Origin: Stenotrophomonas bentonitica
GTDB taxonomy: Bacteria > Pseudomonadota > Gammaproteobacteria > Xanthomonadales > Xanthomonadaceae
DNA length: 64,000 bases
NCBI RefSeq assembly: GCF_002887735.1
Contig: NZ_PKQP01000001.1
Location: 434,001-498,000, forward strand
Reading direction: 5' to 3'
The translations under genes and the position numbers were made by a program. A model generated the notes under the pieces. It worked only from the letters and a program-made list of their open reading frames with translations, had not been told where the DNA came from and ran no database searches. This document shows positions 18,205 through 29,223 of the stretch, piece by piece. How positions within the stretch are numbered: the first letter of the stretch is position 1; each line of letters starts with the position of its first letter.

Positions 18205-18870
18205 TCACGACGGTGTTGCGCCGTACAGGCGGTGACCGAGGATGTAGTCGGCCACCGGCGCCGGCAGCAGCGCCTGCCAGGAACCGTCGGCCTGGATCTG
18301 CGCGCGTACGGCGGTGGCCGATTCCTCGCGCAACGGGGCCTGCAGACGCAGCAGGCGCCCGGCCGGGGCGGTGAACAGCGCGCGCTCGTGGCTGGCCCAG
18401 CGCCCTTCCAGGGCCTTGGCCAGGACCGGGTCGAGCGTGCCCGCCAGCGGGCTGCCCGGGCGGTCGGCCACGATGAAATGCGCCAGCTCGAACAGCGCGC
18501 CCCACTCGTGCCAGCTGGGCAGGGCCAACAGGCTGTCGGCCCCCACCAGCCAGGCGATGGGCTGGCGCGGGCCCAGTTCGGCGCGCAGCTCGCGCAGGGT
18601 ATCCACGGTGTAGGACGGTACGCCGGGCTGGCGCTCGGCGCGGTCCAGCTCGTGCCGGTCCAGCAGCAGGCCCGGTTCGTCGCCGACGGCCAGGGCCAGC
18701 ATGGCCAAGCGCTGCGCGGCATCGGCGCCAGGGGCAGCGCGGTGCGGCGGATCGGCGGCCGGCAGCAGGCGCACGGCCACCTGCAGCTGGTCGCGCGCGG
18801 CGCGGGCAATGGCCAGGTGGCCCAGATGAACGGGATCGAAGGTCCCGCCGTAATAGATGCGCAGCCCCAT
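18205..18870 (-). CDS. nadD: Nicotinate-nucleotide adenylyltransferase
   Basis: NadD makes nicotinate adenine dinucleotide from nicotinate mononucleotide and ATP, an essential step of NAD synthesis. The 221-aa protein opens with the nucleotidyltransferase motif GGTFDPVHLGH (HxGH) and has the second signature near the end (ESATAVRAQIQ, a variant of ISSTxIR). ATG 18870 is chosen because it places this motif at the N-terminus and lies four bases after the holA stop; the frame to 18903 would run into holA. Confidence 0.96.
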   Translation of the reverse strand: MGLRIYYGGTFDPVHLGHLAIARAARDQLQVAVRLLPAADPPHRAAPGADAAQRLAMLALAVGDEPGLLLDRHELDRAERQPGVPSYTVDTLRELRAELGPRQPIAWLVGADSLLALPSWHEWGALFELAHFIVADRPGSPLAGTLDPVLAKALEGRWASHERALFTAPAGRLLRLQAPLREESATAVRAQIQADGSWQALLPAPVADYILGHRLYGATPS

Positions 18871-18874
18871 GGGC

Positions 18875-19912
18875 TCAGGCCCGGGCGAGCAGGCGCACGG
18901 CACGGGCTTCGGACACGGCGATCAACAGCCGCTCCAACGCCAGCCAGGCATCGCCATCGGCGCGCCCCTTGGCGATGCGGTCCACCAGCCCGGCCTCGGC
19001 CACGAAGCGCTCCCAGCGCTTGACCTCGGGATGGCGCTGCAGGGCGCGCTTGAACGGCGCCTGCCGCGACTCCCAGATGCCGCGGCTCTTCATTTCCGCG
19101 GCCAGGTTGCCACCGCGCGCCTGCACCCGCGCTAGGCCGGCGGTGGAGAGCAGCTCGCGGATCACGATCGGGGTCAGGGCCGCCACGGCTTCGCCTTCGG
19201 CACGCAGCCCGGCGATCATGCGCAGCACCGCGGCAGGCTGGCCGGAGAAGGTGGCTTCCACCAGCCGGAACACGTCATAGCGGGCGGCATCGGCCACCAG
19301 CGACTCCATCGTGTCCACGTCCAGCGTCTGGCCGTCGGCCAACAAGGCCAGCTTGTCGATTTCCTGGGCGGCGGCCAGCAGATTGCCCTCCACCCGCTCG
19401 GCCAGGCGCTGCACGGCCTGCGGATCCGCGCGCAGGCCCTTGCCACGCAGGCGGCGCTCGATCCACTCGGTGAGTTCATGCGGCTTGATCGCCCACGCCA
19501 CCGAGATCACCCCGGCACGGCCCACCGCATCGGCCCACTTGGTCTGGTGGGCCTTGCTCCATTCGTTGCAGGTGATCAGCAGGATCACGTCCGGCGCCGG
19601 GTTGGCACAGAACTGGCTGATCACTTCAGCGCCTTCCTTGCCCGGCTTGCCGCTGGGCAGCCGCAGTTCCATCAGGCGCCGGGCACTGAACAGGCTGGGC
19701 GCGTTGAAGCTGGCGTCGAGCTGGTTCCAGTCGAAGTCACGGCCATCGGCATCGAACACTTCGCGTTCGTTGACACCATCGGCGCGTGCCCGCGCACGCA
19801 CGGCGTCGGCCGCTTCCAGCACGCGCAGTGTTTCCGGCCCGGCGATCAGATACACCGGTGCCAGCGGCTGGCTGGCCGGTTGGCTGGCAAGCTGTTCGGG
19901 ACGAAGTTCCAT
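18875..19912 (-). CDS. holA: DNA polymerase III subunit delta
   Basis: HolA is the clamp-loader subunit that opens the beta sliding clamp. The 345-residue protein matches the family in length, with the N-terminal ATPase-like fold (VYLIAGPETLRVLEAADAVRARARADG), the beta-binding region (SLFSARRLMELRLPSGKPG), and C-terminal collar (YDVFRLVEATFSGQPAAVLRMIAGLRAEGE). ATG 19912 gives a start MELRPEQLASQ that matches relatives; 31 nt separate it from lptE. Part of the leuS operon. Confidence 0.95.
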   Translation of the reverse strand: MELRPEQLASQPASQPLAPVYLIAGPETLRVLEAADAVRARARADGVNEREVFDADGRDFDWNQLDASFNAPSLFSARRLMELRLPSGKPGKEGAEVISQFCANPAPDVILLITCNEWSKAHQTKWADAVGRAGVISVAWAIKPHELTEWIERRLRGKGLRADPQAVQRLAERVEGNLLAAAQEIDKLALLADGQTLDVDTMESLVADAARYDVFRLVEATFSGQPAAVLRMIAGLRAEGEAVAALTPIVIRELLSTAGLARVQARGGNLAAEMKSRGIWESRQAPFKRALQRHPEVKRWERFVAEAGLVDRIAKGRADGDAWLALERLLIAVSEARAVRLLARA

Positions 19913-19943
19913 CCGGGCAGGCCGATCCGCGGGCGGACCGGGC

Positions 19944-20534
19944 TCAGTGCCCCTGCGGCACGTCGGCCGGCACCGCCGGCGTGGCCGGGGGGGTGGCCGG
20001 CGTCGTGCCGGGCTTGGCCGGGGCACGGCCGTGCTCCAGCTCGGCACGGACCACGCTGTCGATGCGGCGCATGATCGAGGCCGACATTTCACGACGCAGT
20101 TCGTCGGCGAGGATCTCGCGCTCGGTGGTGGTACCGGTGGCGTCGGTCGGCGGCGACACGTAATCGCGCGAGAGCTCGATCACCTGCTGCGGCACCAGCT
20201 CGCTGCCGTCTTCGCGGCGGAAGATGAAGATCACCGCGTAGCGCAGGCTGTATTCCTGGGCACGGCCCTGGGCATCGATCGCGATCGGCAGATCGCCCCA
20301 ACGCTCGGACAGCACCTGGAGCTGTGCGGCCGGTTCGGTGCTGTCGCTGTCGGCAATCTGGGCGCCCGAGGCCTGCAGGCCACGACGCAGCAGCTTGACC
20401 AGTTCACTGTAGGGCGCGGTGGACACCACCTGCACCGCCGCCGTATCGGCTGGCAGCATCAGCTTGTTGCGCAGATGGAAACCGCAGCCGGCGAGGGTTG
20501 CGGTCAGGACAAGGGCAAGCAGGAATCGGGTCAT
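19944..20534 (-). CDS. lptE: LPS-assembly lipoprotein LptE
   Basis: LptE plugs the LptD barrel that inserts lipopolysaccharide into the outer leaflet. The 196-aa protein has a lipoprotein signal with lipobox LAGC (cysteine 17) followed by GFHLRN, the family's entry motif, and the core YSLRYAVIFIFRREDG and REILADELRREMSASIMRRID. The C-terminal 25 residues are a low-complexity Pro-Ala-Thr tail not needed for the fold. ATG 20534 is the start that exposes the signal peptide. Sits between leuS and holA as in most Gammaproteobacteria. Confidence 0.95.
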   Translation of the reverse strand: MTRFLLALVLTATLAGCGFHLRNKLMLPADTAAVQVVSTAPYSELVKLLRRGLQASGAQIADSDSTEPAAQLQVLSERWGDLPIAIDAQGRAQEYSLRYAVIFIFRREDGSELVPQQVIELSRDYVSPPTDATGTTTEREILADELRREMSASIMRRIDSVVRAELEHGRAPAKPGTTPATPPATPAVPADVPQGH

Positions 20535-20657
20535 GGACACAGTCTGTAGGAGCCGGGCGGTCGCGGCAACAAGCAGTGATCGTGCCGGATGCCACGTGAA
20601 CAGGACTTGATACCGGGCGGCCTGCATGGCGCGTCCGGACCCTGCCCCTGGAGATCC

Positions 20658-20689
20658 GTGCCACCGGGCGCGTAGGCACCCGGCGGCAC
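20658..20689 (-). other. Hairpin between leuS and lptE
   Basis: Arms GTGCC-A-CCGGG and CCCGG-C-GGCAC (one mismatch, ten-base loop) lie eight bases after the leuS stop on the transcribed strand. No T-run follows, so it is more likely an mRNA-processing or stability element that separates leuS from the rest of the operon than a true terminator. Confidence 0.4.
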
Positions 20690-20696
20690 GACAGCA

Positions 20697-23441
<2,745 letters not shown>

Positions 23442-23531
23442 TCATTGAATTGACTGGGGATTGGCCGAATACGTCATCGCCCTGCCCTGGCCCCGGCGCG
23501 GTGCCGGGGCGCAGCGGCAGGTGAACCGCGC

Positions 23532-24152
23532 TCAGGCACGGCGCGCGCCCGGGGCCAGCGGCAGCACCGCCACCAGCCAGACCAGCCACGCACCGAAGGC
23601 CACGCGCTGGGCCAGCGGTGCCGGCAGCAGGGCCTGCAGGGCGAACGCCGCCAGCAGCACGCCCAGCCCGCAGGCCAGGTGCAGCGCACCCACCGCGCGC
23701 CACGCCGGCAGCCGCAGCGCGCCGATCCCGGACATCACCGCCCCGGGCACGAAGGCCAGCACCCAGACCATCCACGCGCTGGCGTGGTATTGGCTGGCCG
23801 GGTTGTCCAGGTCGCTGGTATCCAGCGGCAGCACGCCCATCGCGGTGAAGCCGACCCCGGCCAGCATCAGCAGCTGGGCGCCAACGCGCATCGACCACGG
23901 CGCCGTGCGCGGCACCCGGAGCAGCAGGCGCAGCGCCACCAGGCTGGCCAGCAGGCCGGGCAACGCGAACCCGACGATATTGAAGGCCAGCGCATGCGGC
24001 ACCCCCATCGCGCCCAGCAGCGCCACCGGGTGGCCGATCGGATCGAACAGCGGCAGCGCCGCGCCGAAACCCAGCACCGCGCCCACGAACAACACGGCGG
24101 CAGCAATGCCGAGCGCCCCTTCCCAACGTTGGATTCCCTGCATGTTGCTCAC
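23532..24152 (-). CDS. DUF998 integral membrane protein
   Basis: A 206-residue inner-membrane protein with about six hydrophobic helices (IAAAVLFVGAVLGFGAALPLF, LAFNIVGFALPGLLASLVALRLLL, GAQLLMLAGVGFTAMGVLPL and others), matching DUF998, a family of unknown function. Translation may start at GTG 24152 or at ATG 24143 three codons in; no clear ribosome site settles it. It lies alone between leuS and the divergent cnoX. A second DUF998 protein is encoded at 44106-44753. Confidence 0.75.
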   Translation of the reverse strand: MSNMQGIQRWEGALGIAAAVLFVGAVLGFGAALPLFDPIGHPVALLGAMGVPHALAFNIVGFALPGLLASLVALRLLLRVPRTAPWSMRVGAQLLMLAGVGFTAMGVLPLDTSDLDNPASQYHASAWMVWVLAFVPGAVMSGIGALRLPAWRAVGALHLACGLGVLLAAFALQALLPAPLAQRVAFGAWLVWLVAVLPLAPGARRA

Positions 24153-24272
24153 CCGGCTGCATTACAAGGCCCGTATTGTCGCCGCTTCCAGGCCGATCCG
24201 TCGGCCGGGGTTGCGTCCGGTCGCGGCCGGCACCATACACTTGCTCTCCAGTTTCCCGGTTGATTTGAAACC

Positions 24273-25136
24273 ATGAGCGATCTGCCCCACGTCTTTGACG
24301 CCACCACCGAGACCTTCGAGACCGAGGTCCTGCAGAAGTCCCTGCAGACCCCCGTGCTGGTCGATTTCTGGGCCACCTGGTGCGGCCCCTGCAAGACCCT
24401 GGGCCCGATGCTGGAAAAGCTGGCGGGCGAATACCACGGTGCCTTCGAGCTGGCCAAGGTCGATGTCGACAAGGAACAGCAGATCGCGGCCGCGTTCCAG
24501 ATCCGTTCGGTGCCCACCGTGTTCCTGGTCAAGGGCGGGCAGATCGTGGACGGCTTCCCCGGTGCGGTGCCGGAGGGTCAACTGCGCGAGTTCCTGACCC
24601 AGCATGGCGTGGTCCCGCTGGAGGCGGCCCCGGACGAGGAAGAAGCCGTCGAGGCGCCTCCGCTGGATCCGCAGGCCCAGGTCGACGTGCTGCGCGCGGC
24701 GATCGCCGCCGAGCCGGACAAGGAAGAACTCAAGCTCGACCTCGCCCTGGCCCTGCTGCAGACCGGCGCCACCGCCGAGGCCACCGCGCTGATCGATGCG
24801 CTCCCGGCCAATCTATCCACCGATGACCGCGCCGTGCGCGCCCGTGCCCGCCTGGAGTTCGCCAGTGCGCTGCAGGAGGCTCCGGCCGCGGAGGTGCTGG
24901 ACGCGCGCATTGCGGCCAACAGCGACGACCTGCAGGCCCGCCACCTGCGCGGCGTGCAGCTGCTGCTGTCCGGCCAGGACGCCGCTGCGCTGGAGCAGTT
25001 CCTGGACATGCTGCGCCGGGATCGCACCTATGACGACGGGCGTCCGCGCAAACTGCTGATCGATGCCTTCAAGGTGATCGAGGATGAAGATCTGGTCGGC
25101 CAGTACCGCCGCCGCATGGCGTCGCTGCTGTTCTGA
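24273..25136 (+). CDS. cnoX: Thioredoxin-TPR co-chaperone CnoX (YbbN)
   Basis: CnoX holds unfolding proteins during oxidative stress and hands them to GroEL or DnaK. The 287-residue protein has a thioredoxin domain (1-110) with WCGPC at 36-40, then tetratricopeptide-like helices (about 130-285). An acidic linker (DEEEAVEAPP) joins them. The full CGPC motif means it could also act as a redox enzyme, unlike E. coli CnoX which has lost the first cysteine. It is monocistronic: the next gene starts more than 200 nt later, after a hairpin at 25145-25170. Confidence 0.9.
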   Translation: MSDLPHVFDATTETFETEVLQKSLQTPVLVDFWATWCGPCKTLGPMLEKLAGEYHGAFELAKVDVDKEQQIAAAFQIRSVPTVFLVKGGQIVDGFPGAVPEGQLREFLTQHGVVPLEAAPDEEEAVEAPPLDPQAQVDVLRAAIAAEPDKEELKLDLALALLQTGATAEATALIDALPANLSTDDRAVRARARLEFASALQEAPAAEVLDARIAANSDDLQARHLRGVQLLLSGQDAAALEQFLDMLRRDRTYDDGRPRKLLIDAFKVIEDEDLVGQYRRRMASLLF

Positions 25137-25144
25137 TCGCCGGC

Positions 25145-25170
25145 GGCCAGCGCCTCTCGGGGCGCTGGCC
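25145..25170 (+). terminator. Hairpin after cnoX, possible terminator
   Basis: Perfect ten-base arms GGCCAGCGCC and GGCGCTGGCC with a six-base loop begin nine bases after the cnoX stop. There is no T-run, so its terminator activity is uncertain. Confidence 0.45.
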
Positions 25171-25206
25171 AGTCGAACCTGCCTATCCCAACTGGCAGCT
25201 TTGATG

Positions 25207-25222
25207 TGTGACGTGAATCACG
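25207..25222 (+). promoter_or_regulatory. CRP/Clp-type binding site
   Basis: TGTGA-CGTGAA-TCACG matches the CRP-family palindrome TGTGA-N6-TCACA at nine of ten positions. In xanthomonads this site is read by Clp, a CRP homologue whose DNA binding is inhibited by cyclic di-GMP. It lies about 130 nt before the LysM-FecR/CHASE2-GGDEF pair and 70 nt after cnoX. A possible -10 AATAAT is at 25250-25255. Binding is an inference from the motif. Confidence 0.6.
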
Positions 25223-25351
25223 TTCAGAAACCCTGCACGGCTCCCGGGCAATAATGCCGCCGCGGCCCACTGGAGGCTGCGATCCATCGGGGAGGATGAG
25301 GTCTGGGCCATGGCGGCCTACTTGGCTGCGCCCCGCCTTGCAGGGCCGTGA

Positions 25352-27010
25352 ATGACCGTGAGATTGACCCGATTGCTTCGTTTCCCTTTGGCTGCCCGCC
25401 TTGTGGTGCTGGTGGCGTTGCTGCTGTCCGCCGCGCCGCTGCTGGCACAGGACTGGACCTACCGGGTGCGTCCCGGCGACACGATCTGGGACCTGAGTGC
25501 CCGCTACCTCAAGCCGTCCATTGCCTGGGAACAGCTGCAGTCGCATAACGGCATCGCCGATCCCTACCGCCTGCCCCCCGGCAGCCAGCTGCGCTTCCCG
25601 GTGGCCTGGCTGCAGGTGCAGCCCGCGCCGGCACGCGTGCTCGCCGTGCGCGGCCCGGTGCAGAGCCAGGCCGACGGCCAGCCGCGTCGCGATGTGATCG
25701 AAGGCGATCTGCTGCGGATCGGCCAGGAGCTGGTCACCGGCGAGGACGCCAGCGTCACCGTGGTGTTCGCCGATGATTCGCGTCTTCAGCTGCGCGAGCG
25801 CTCGCGCCTGCGCTTCGATCAGCTCTCGCGCTACGGGCACACCGGCATGGTCGATACCCGCCTGCGGCTGGAACAGGGCCGCGCCAGCAACCGGGTGACC
25901 CCTGCCAACGGACCGGCCTCGCGTTACATCATCGATGCACCGACCGCGACCAGCAGCGTGCGCGGCACCGTGTTCCGGGTCAGCGCCGGCCAGGACGGCC
26001 GTGGCGCGGCGACCGAAGTGCTGGAAGGCCGCGTGCAGGTCGGCAACCGCCGTGGCCAGCGCCTGGTCACCCGCGGCCAGGCCACCCGCAGCCCCTCGCT
26101 GGACACGCGCCCGGCCGGCCTGGAGGCGTTGCTGCCCGCGCCCGTGATGGCGACCGAGCCGCAGCGGCTCGTCACCCTGCCGGCGGCCGTGGCCTGGCAG
26201 CCGGTCAGCGATGCTGCCGGATACCGGGTCGAGGTGGTCCGCGCCGATCAACCCGAGGTGCTGCTGTTCGGGCGTGATACCGCTGCCACAACGCTCAGCC
26301 TGCCCGACCTGCCGCCAGGCGAGCTGCGCCTGCTGGTAAGGGCGGTCAGCGCGGTGCAGGTCGAAGGCCTGGACGCCAGGCAGGACTTCCTGGTGCGCGA
26401 TCAGCCGGTCCCGCCGCTGACCGTGCGCCCGCTGCATGGGCAGACCCTCAACAGCGCGCGCCCCCGCTTCGAGTGGACCCGGGTGGCCGAGGCCGAGCGC
26501 ACGGTGCTGCAGATCGCCCGCGATCCGCAGTTCCTCACTCTCCTGCTTGAACAGGACACCCGCGCCACCCACCTGCGTCCCATCCTGGATCTGGCCCCGG
26601 GGGACTATGTCTGGCGCGTGGCGTCGGTGGATCGCAACGGCGACCGCGGCCGCTTCGGCCAGCCGCTGCCGCTGACCATCACCGACGAGCCGGTCGACCC
26701 GGCGCTGCAACCGCCGGAAGCCGCCCAGGGCCAGCTGACCCTGCGCTGGCAGGCGGGCGAACCGGGCCAGCGCTATCGCATGCAGCTGGACCGCCGCGGC
26801 GATTTCAGTGCGCCGCTGCTGGATCGCGAACTGGACCAGCCGGAGGTGTCGATCAAGCGCCCCTGGCGCGGCACCCTGCATGTGCGCGTGCAGTACATCG
26901 ACGACGACGGTTACGCGGGGCCGTTCTCGCCGGCACAGCAGATCGCCCTGCCGTGCCGCACCTGCTACGCCACCGGGGGCAGTGCGCTGCTGTTGTGGCT
27001 GCTGCTGTGA
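25352..27010 (+). CDS. LysM and FecR domain periplasmic protein
   Basis: A 552-residue exported protein. After a signal peptide (LVVLVALLLSAAPLLAQ, cut near residue 33) comes a LysM peptidoglycan-binding domain (TYRVRPGDTIWDLSARYLK... about 36-83), then a FecR domain (about 130-240, with IIDAPTATSSVRGTVFRV), and two or three fibronectin-like beta domains. The C-terminus is odd: PCRTC followed by a short hydrophobic tail ending LLLWLLL. Its stop overlaps the GTG of the next gene, so the two are translationally coupled. FecR-LysM proteins beside CHASE2-containing enzymes are a recurrent pairing; the likely role, which I infer, is a wall-bound periplasmic partner that modulates the neighbouring sensor. 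Confidence 0.88.
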   Translation: MTVRLTRLLRFPLAARLVVLVALLLSAAPLLAQDWTYRVRPGDTIWDLSARYLKPSIAWEQLQSHNGIADPYRLPPGSQLRFPVAWLQVQPAPARVLAVRGPVQSQADGQPRRDVIEGDLLRIGQELVTGEDASVTVVFADDSRLQLRERSRLRFDQLSRYGHTGMVDTRLRLEQGRASNRVTPANGPASRYIIDAPTATSSVRGTVFRVSAGQDGRGAATEVLEGRVQVGNRRGQRLVTRGQATRSPSLDTRPAGLEALLPAPVMATEPQRLVTLPAAVAWQPVSDAAGYRVEVVRADQPEVLLFGRDTAATTLSLPDLPPGELRLLVRAVSAVQVEGLDARQDFLVRDQPVPPLTVRPLHGQTLNSARPRFEWTRVAEAERTVLQIARDPQFLTLLLEQDTRATHLRPILDLAPGDYVWRVASVDRNGDRGRFGQPLPLTITDEPVDPALQPPEAAQGQLTLRWQAGEPGQRYRMQLDRRGDFSAPLLDRELDQPEVSIKRPWRGTLHVRVQYIDDDGYAGPFSPAQQIALPCRTCYATGGSALLLWLLL

Positions 27011-28638
27011 CGCCGCTGCATCTGCCCTGGCCCCACCGCCTCCTGCTGGCCGCGCTGGTCGGTGCGCTGGCGGTCGCGGCCAGTCACTGGCAATGGTTCT
27101 GGAAGCAGGACGAGGCGGTCTACGACGCCTACGTCGGCGGGTGGGAGTACACCCCCGACGCCCGCCTGCTGATCGTGGCGATCGACGACAACAGCCTGCA
27201 GCAGCTGGGCCAGTGGCCGTGGCCGCGCGGCACCCACGCGCGCCTGCTGGACCGGCTCACCGACGCCCGCGCCGAGCGCGTGGTGCTGGACCTGATGCTG
27301 TCCGAGCCGGACCGGCAGGACAGCGCCCAGGATGCCGAGCTGGCCGCGGCGATCCGCCGCAACGGGCACGTGGTACTGCCGGTACTGGCGGCCCCGGCCA
27401 GTGGCCCGCGCATGGCCGAGGAACTGCTGCCGATCCCGCTGATCGCCGCCAACGCGGCCAGCCTGGGGCACAGCGATATCGAAGTCGACGGCGACGGCGT
27501 CGCCCGTGGCCTGTACCTCACCGCCGGGATCGGCTCACCGCACTGGCCGGCACTGGGGCTGGCGCTGGCCGACACGCGCGGCCCGCTGCCGGGCCTGCAT
27601 GACCCCCAGCCCGATCTGGCCTCGCCCTATCAATGGCGGCGCGACCACTATGTGCGCGTGCGCTACGCCGGCCCGCCCGAGCGCTTCCCGCAGGTTTCCT
27701 ATGCCGACGTGCTCAACGGCGAGGTTGATACGGCCCTGCTGCGCGGGCGCCGGGTGCTGGTCGGAACGACCGCCAGCGGGATCGCGCCGCGCCTGCTGAC
27801 GCCCACCACCCGCGAGCGCTGGATGAGTGGCAGCGAGTACCAGGCCAACGTCGCTTCGATGCTGCTGGCCGACAAGGTCATCAACCCGCTGCCGTCGGCA
27901 TGGCAGAGCGCCCTCACCGGGGTGCTGGTCGCGCTGTGCTGCCTGTTGTTGACGCTGCCGCGGGCATGGCTCACCGGCGTGCTCGCCCTCCCGCTGACGC
28001 TGCTGCTCAGCTTCGTGCTGCTGCGTGCGGGCAACCTGTGGTTCGCACCGGCTGCGGCCCTGACCGGCATGCTGGCCGTGCTGCTGGCCTGGACGCTGTG
28101 GCGGGTCAGCGCCTGGCGTCGCCAGGCCAACAGCGATGCGCTCACCGGGCTGGGCAACCGGCTGCGCTTCGAGCAGACCCTGCAGGCCGAGCACGATGCC
28201 GGCTGCCGCAGCGGACGGCCGCTGAGCCTGGTGTTGATCGACGTGGATCACTTCAAGCGCCACAACGACGATTTTGGTCACCAGGCCGGTGACACCGTGC
28301 TGCGCCGGATCGCGCAGGAGATCCGGGCGCACGCGCGCCGGCCGCGCGACATGGCCGCGCGCTTTGGCGGCGACGAGTTCGCGCTGATCCTGCCCGACAC
28401 CACGCCGGAAGGCGCAGTGCAGGTGGTGCAGGACCTGGTCGCACGGGCGCAGGCGCTGGAAATTCCCGCCGGCCGCGGTGCCACCACGCATATCACCCTG
28501 AGCGCCGGCGTGTTCACCCGGGTGCCGACACCGGGCACCGAACCGCGTCACTTCTTCGAAGGAGCCGATGCGGCGCTGTACCAGGCCAAGGCGGCCGGGC
28601 GGAACGGCTATGCGGCCGATGACGGCGGCCCGGGCTGA
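27007..28638 (+). CDS. CHASE2-domain diguanylate cyclase
   Basis: A membrane sensor that makes cyclic di-GMP. The 543-aa protein has an N-terminal membrane helix (about 10-28), a periplasmic CHASE2 domain (about 30-290; DARLLIVAIDDNSLQQLGQWPWPRG is a family signature), three membrane helices (about 300-375), and a GGDEF domain (about 385-540). The active site GGDEF at 454-458 is intact, and RPRD at 445-448, five residues before it, is a complete inhibitory I-site, so product feedback is expected. I use GTG 27007, which overlaps the TGA of the LysM-FecR gene; the frame to 26953 only duplicates that gene's end. A Clp-type site precedes the pair. Confidence 0.92.
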   Translation: MTPLHLPWPHRLLLAALVGALAVAASHWQWFWKQDEAVYDAYVGGWEYTPDARLLIVAIDDNSLQQLGQWPWPRGTHARLLDRLTDARAERVVLDLMLSEPDRQDSAQDAELAAAIRRNGHVVLPVLAAPASGPRMAEELLPIPLIAANAASLGHSDIEVDGDGVARGLYLTAGIGSPHWPALGLALADTRGPLPGLHDPQPDLASPYQWRRDHYVRVRYAGPPERFPQVSYADVLNGEVDTALLRGRRVLVGTTASGIAPRLLTPTTRERWMSGSEYQANVASMLLADKVINPLPSAWQSALTGVLVALCCLLLTLPRAWLTGVLALPLTLLLSFVLLRAGNLWFAPAAALTGMLAVLLAWTLWRVSAWRRQANSDALTGLGNRLRFEQTLQAEHDAGCRSGRPLSLVLIDVDHFKRHNDDFGHQAGDTVLRRIAQEIRAHARRPRDMAARFGGDEFALILPDTTPEGAVQVVQDLVARAQALEIPAGRGATTHITLSAGVFTRVPTPGTEPRHFFEGADAALYQAKAAGRNGYAADDGGPG

Positions 28639-28708
28639 GCCCACCGCCAAGCACCATACGCAAGCGAATGGTAGACTCCGGCCACCTCCCCAGCGTGACG
28701 TGACCCGA

Positions 28709-29173
28709 ATGAAGGCCGCTGTCTTCCGCCACGGCATCAACCTGTGGCCGCCGTTCCTGTTCACCGGCATCCACGTGACCGATGTCAGCCCGGACTACCG
28801 CCATGTGCGCGTCGAGCTGCGCATGCGCCCGTGGAACCGCAACTACGTCGGCACCCACTTCGGTGGCAGCCTGTTCGCGATGACCGATCCGTTCTGGATG
28901 CTCACCGTGATGCAGAACCTGGGGCGCGATTACTACGTCTGGGACCGCGCCGGCGAGATCGAATTCCTCAAGCCGGGCCGCGGCACGGTGGCGGCCGAGT
29001 TCCGTCTGGACGAGCCACTGCTGGACCAGTTGCGCGCAGCCACCGCCGACGGCGGGAAATACCTGCACTGGTTCAGCAATGACATCGTCGATGCCCAGGG
29101 CGAGGTCATCGCGCGCGTGCGCAAGCAGGTCTACCTGCGCCTCAAGCCCGGGGCGCGCCAGCGCGCGGGGTGA
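28709..29173 (+). CDS. DUF4442 hotdog-fold protein
   Basis: A 154-residue cytosolic protein of the DUF4442 group of the hotdog thioesterase fold. The signature NRNYVGTHFGGSLFAMTDP is present at about residues 43-61; relatives bind or cleave acyl-CoA-like thioesters but the substrate is not known. The start is ATG 28709; the upstream frame overlaps the cyclase gene. Separated from the cyclase by 70 nt and probably under its own promoter or the same transcript. Confidence 0.8.
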   Translation: MKAAVFRHGINLWPPFLFTGIHVTDVSPDYRHVRVELRMRPWNRNYVGTHFGGSLFAMTDPFWMLTVMQNLGRDYYVWDRAGEIEFLKPGRGTVAAEFRLDEPLLDQLRAATADGGKYLHWFSNDIVDAQGEVIARVRKQVYLRLKPGARQRAG

Positions 29174-29223
29174 ACGACAGCGCGCTGCTATGCTCGCGCG
29201 CCGGCTCCACCCCACGGACGACC

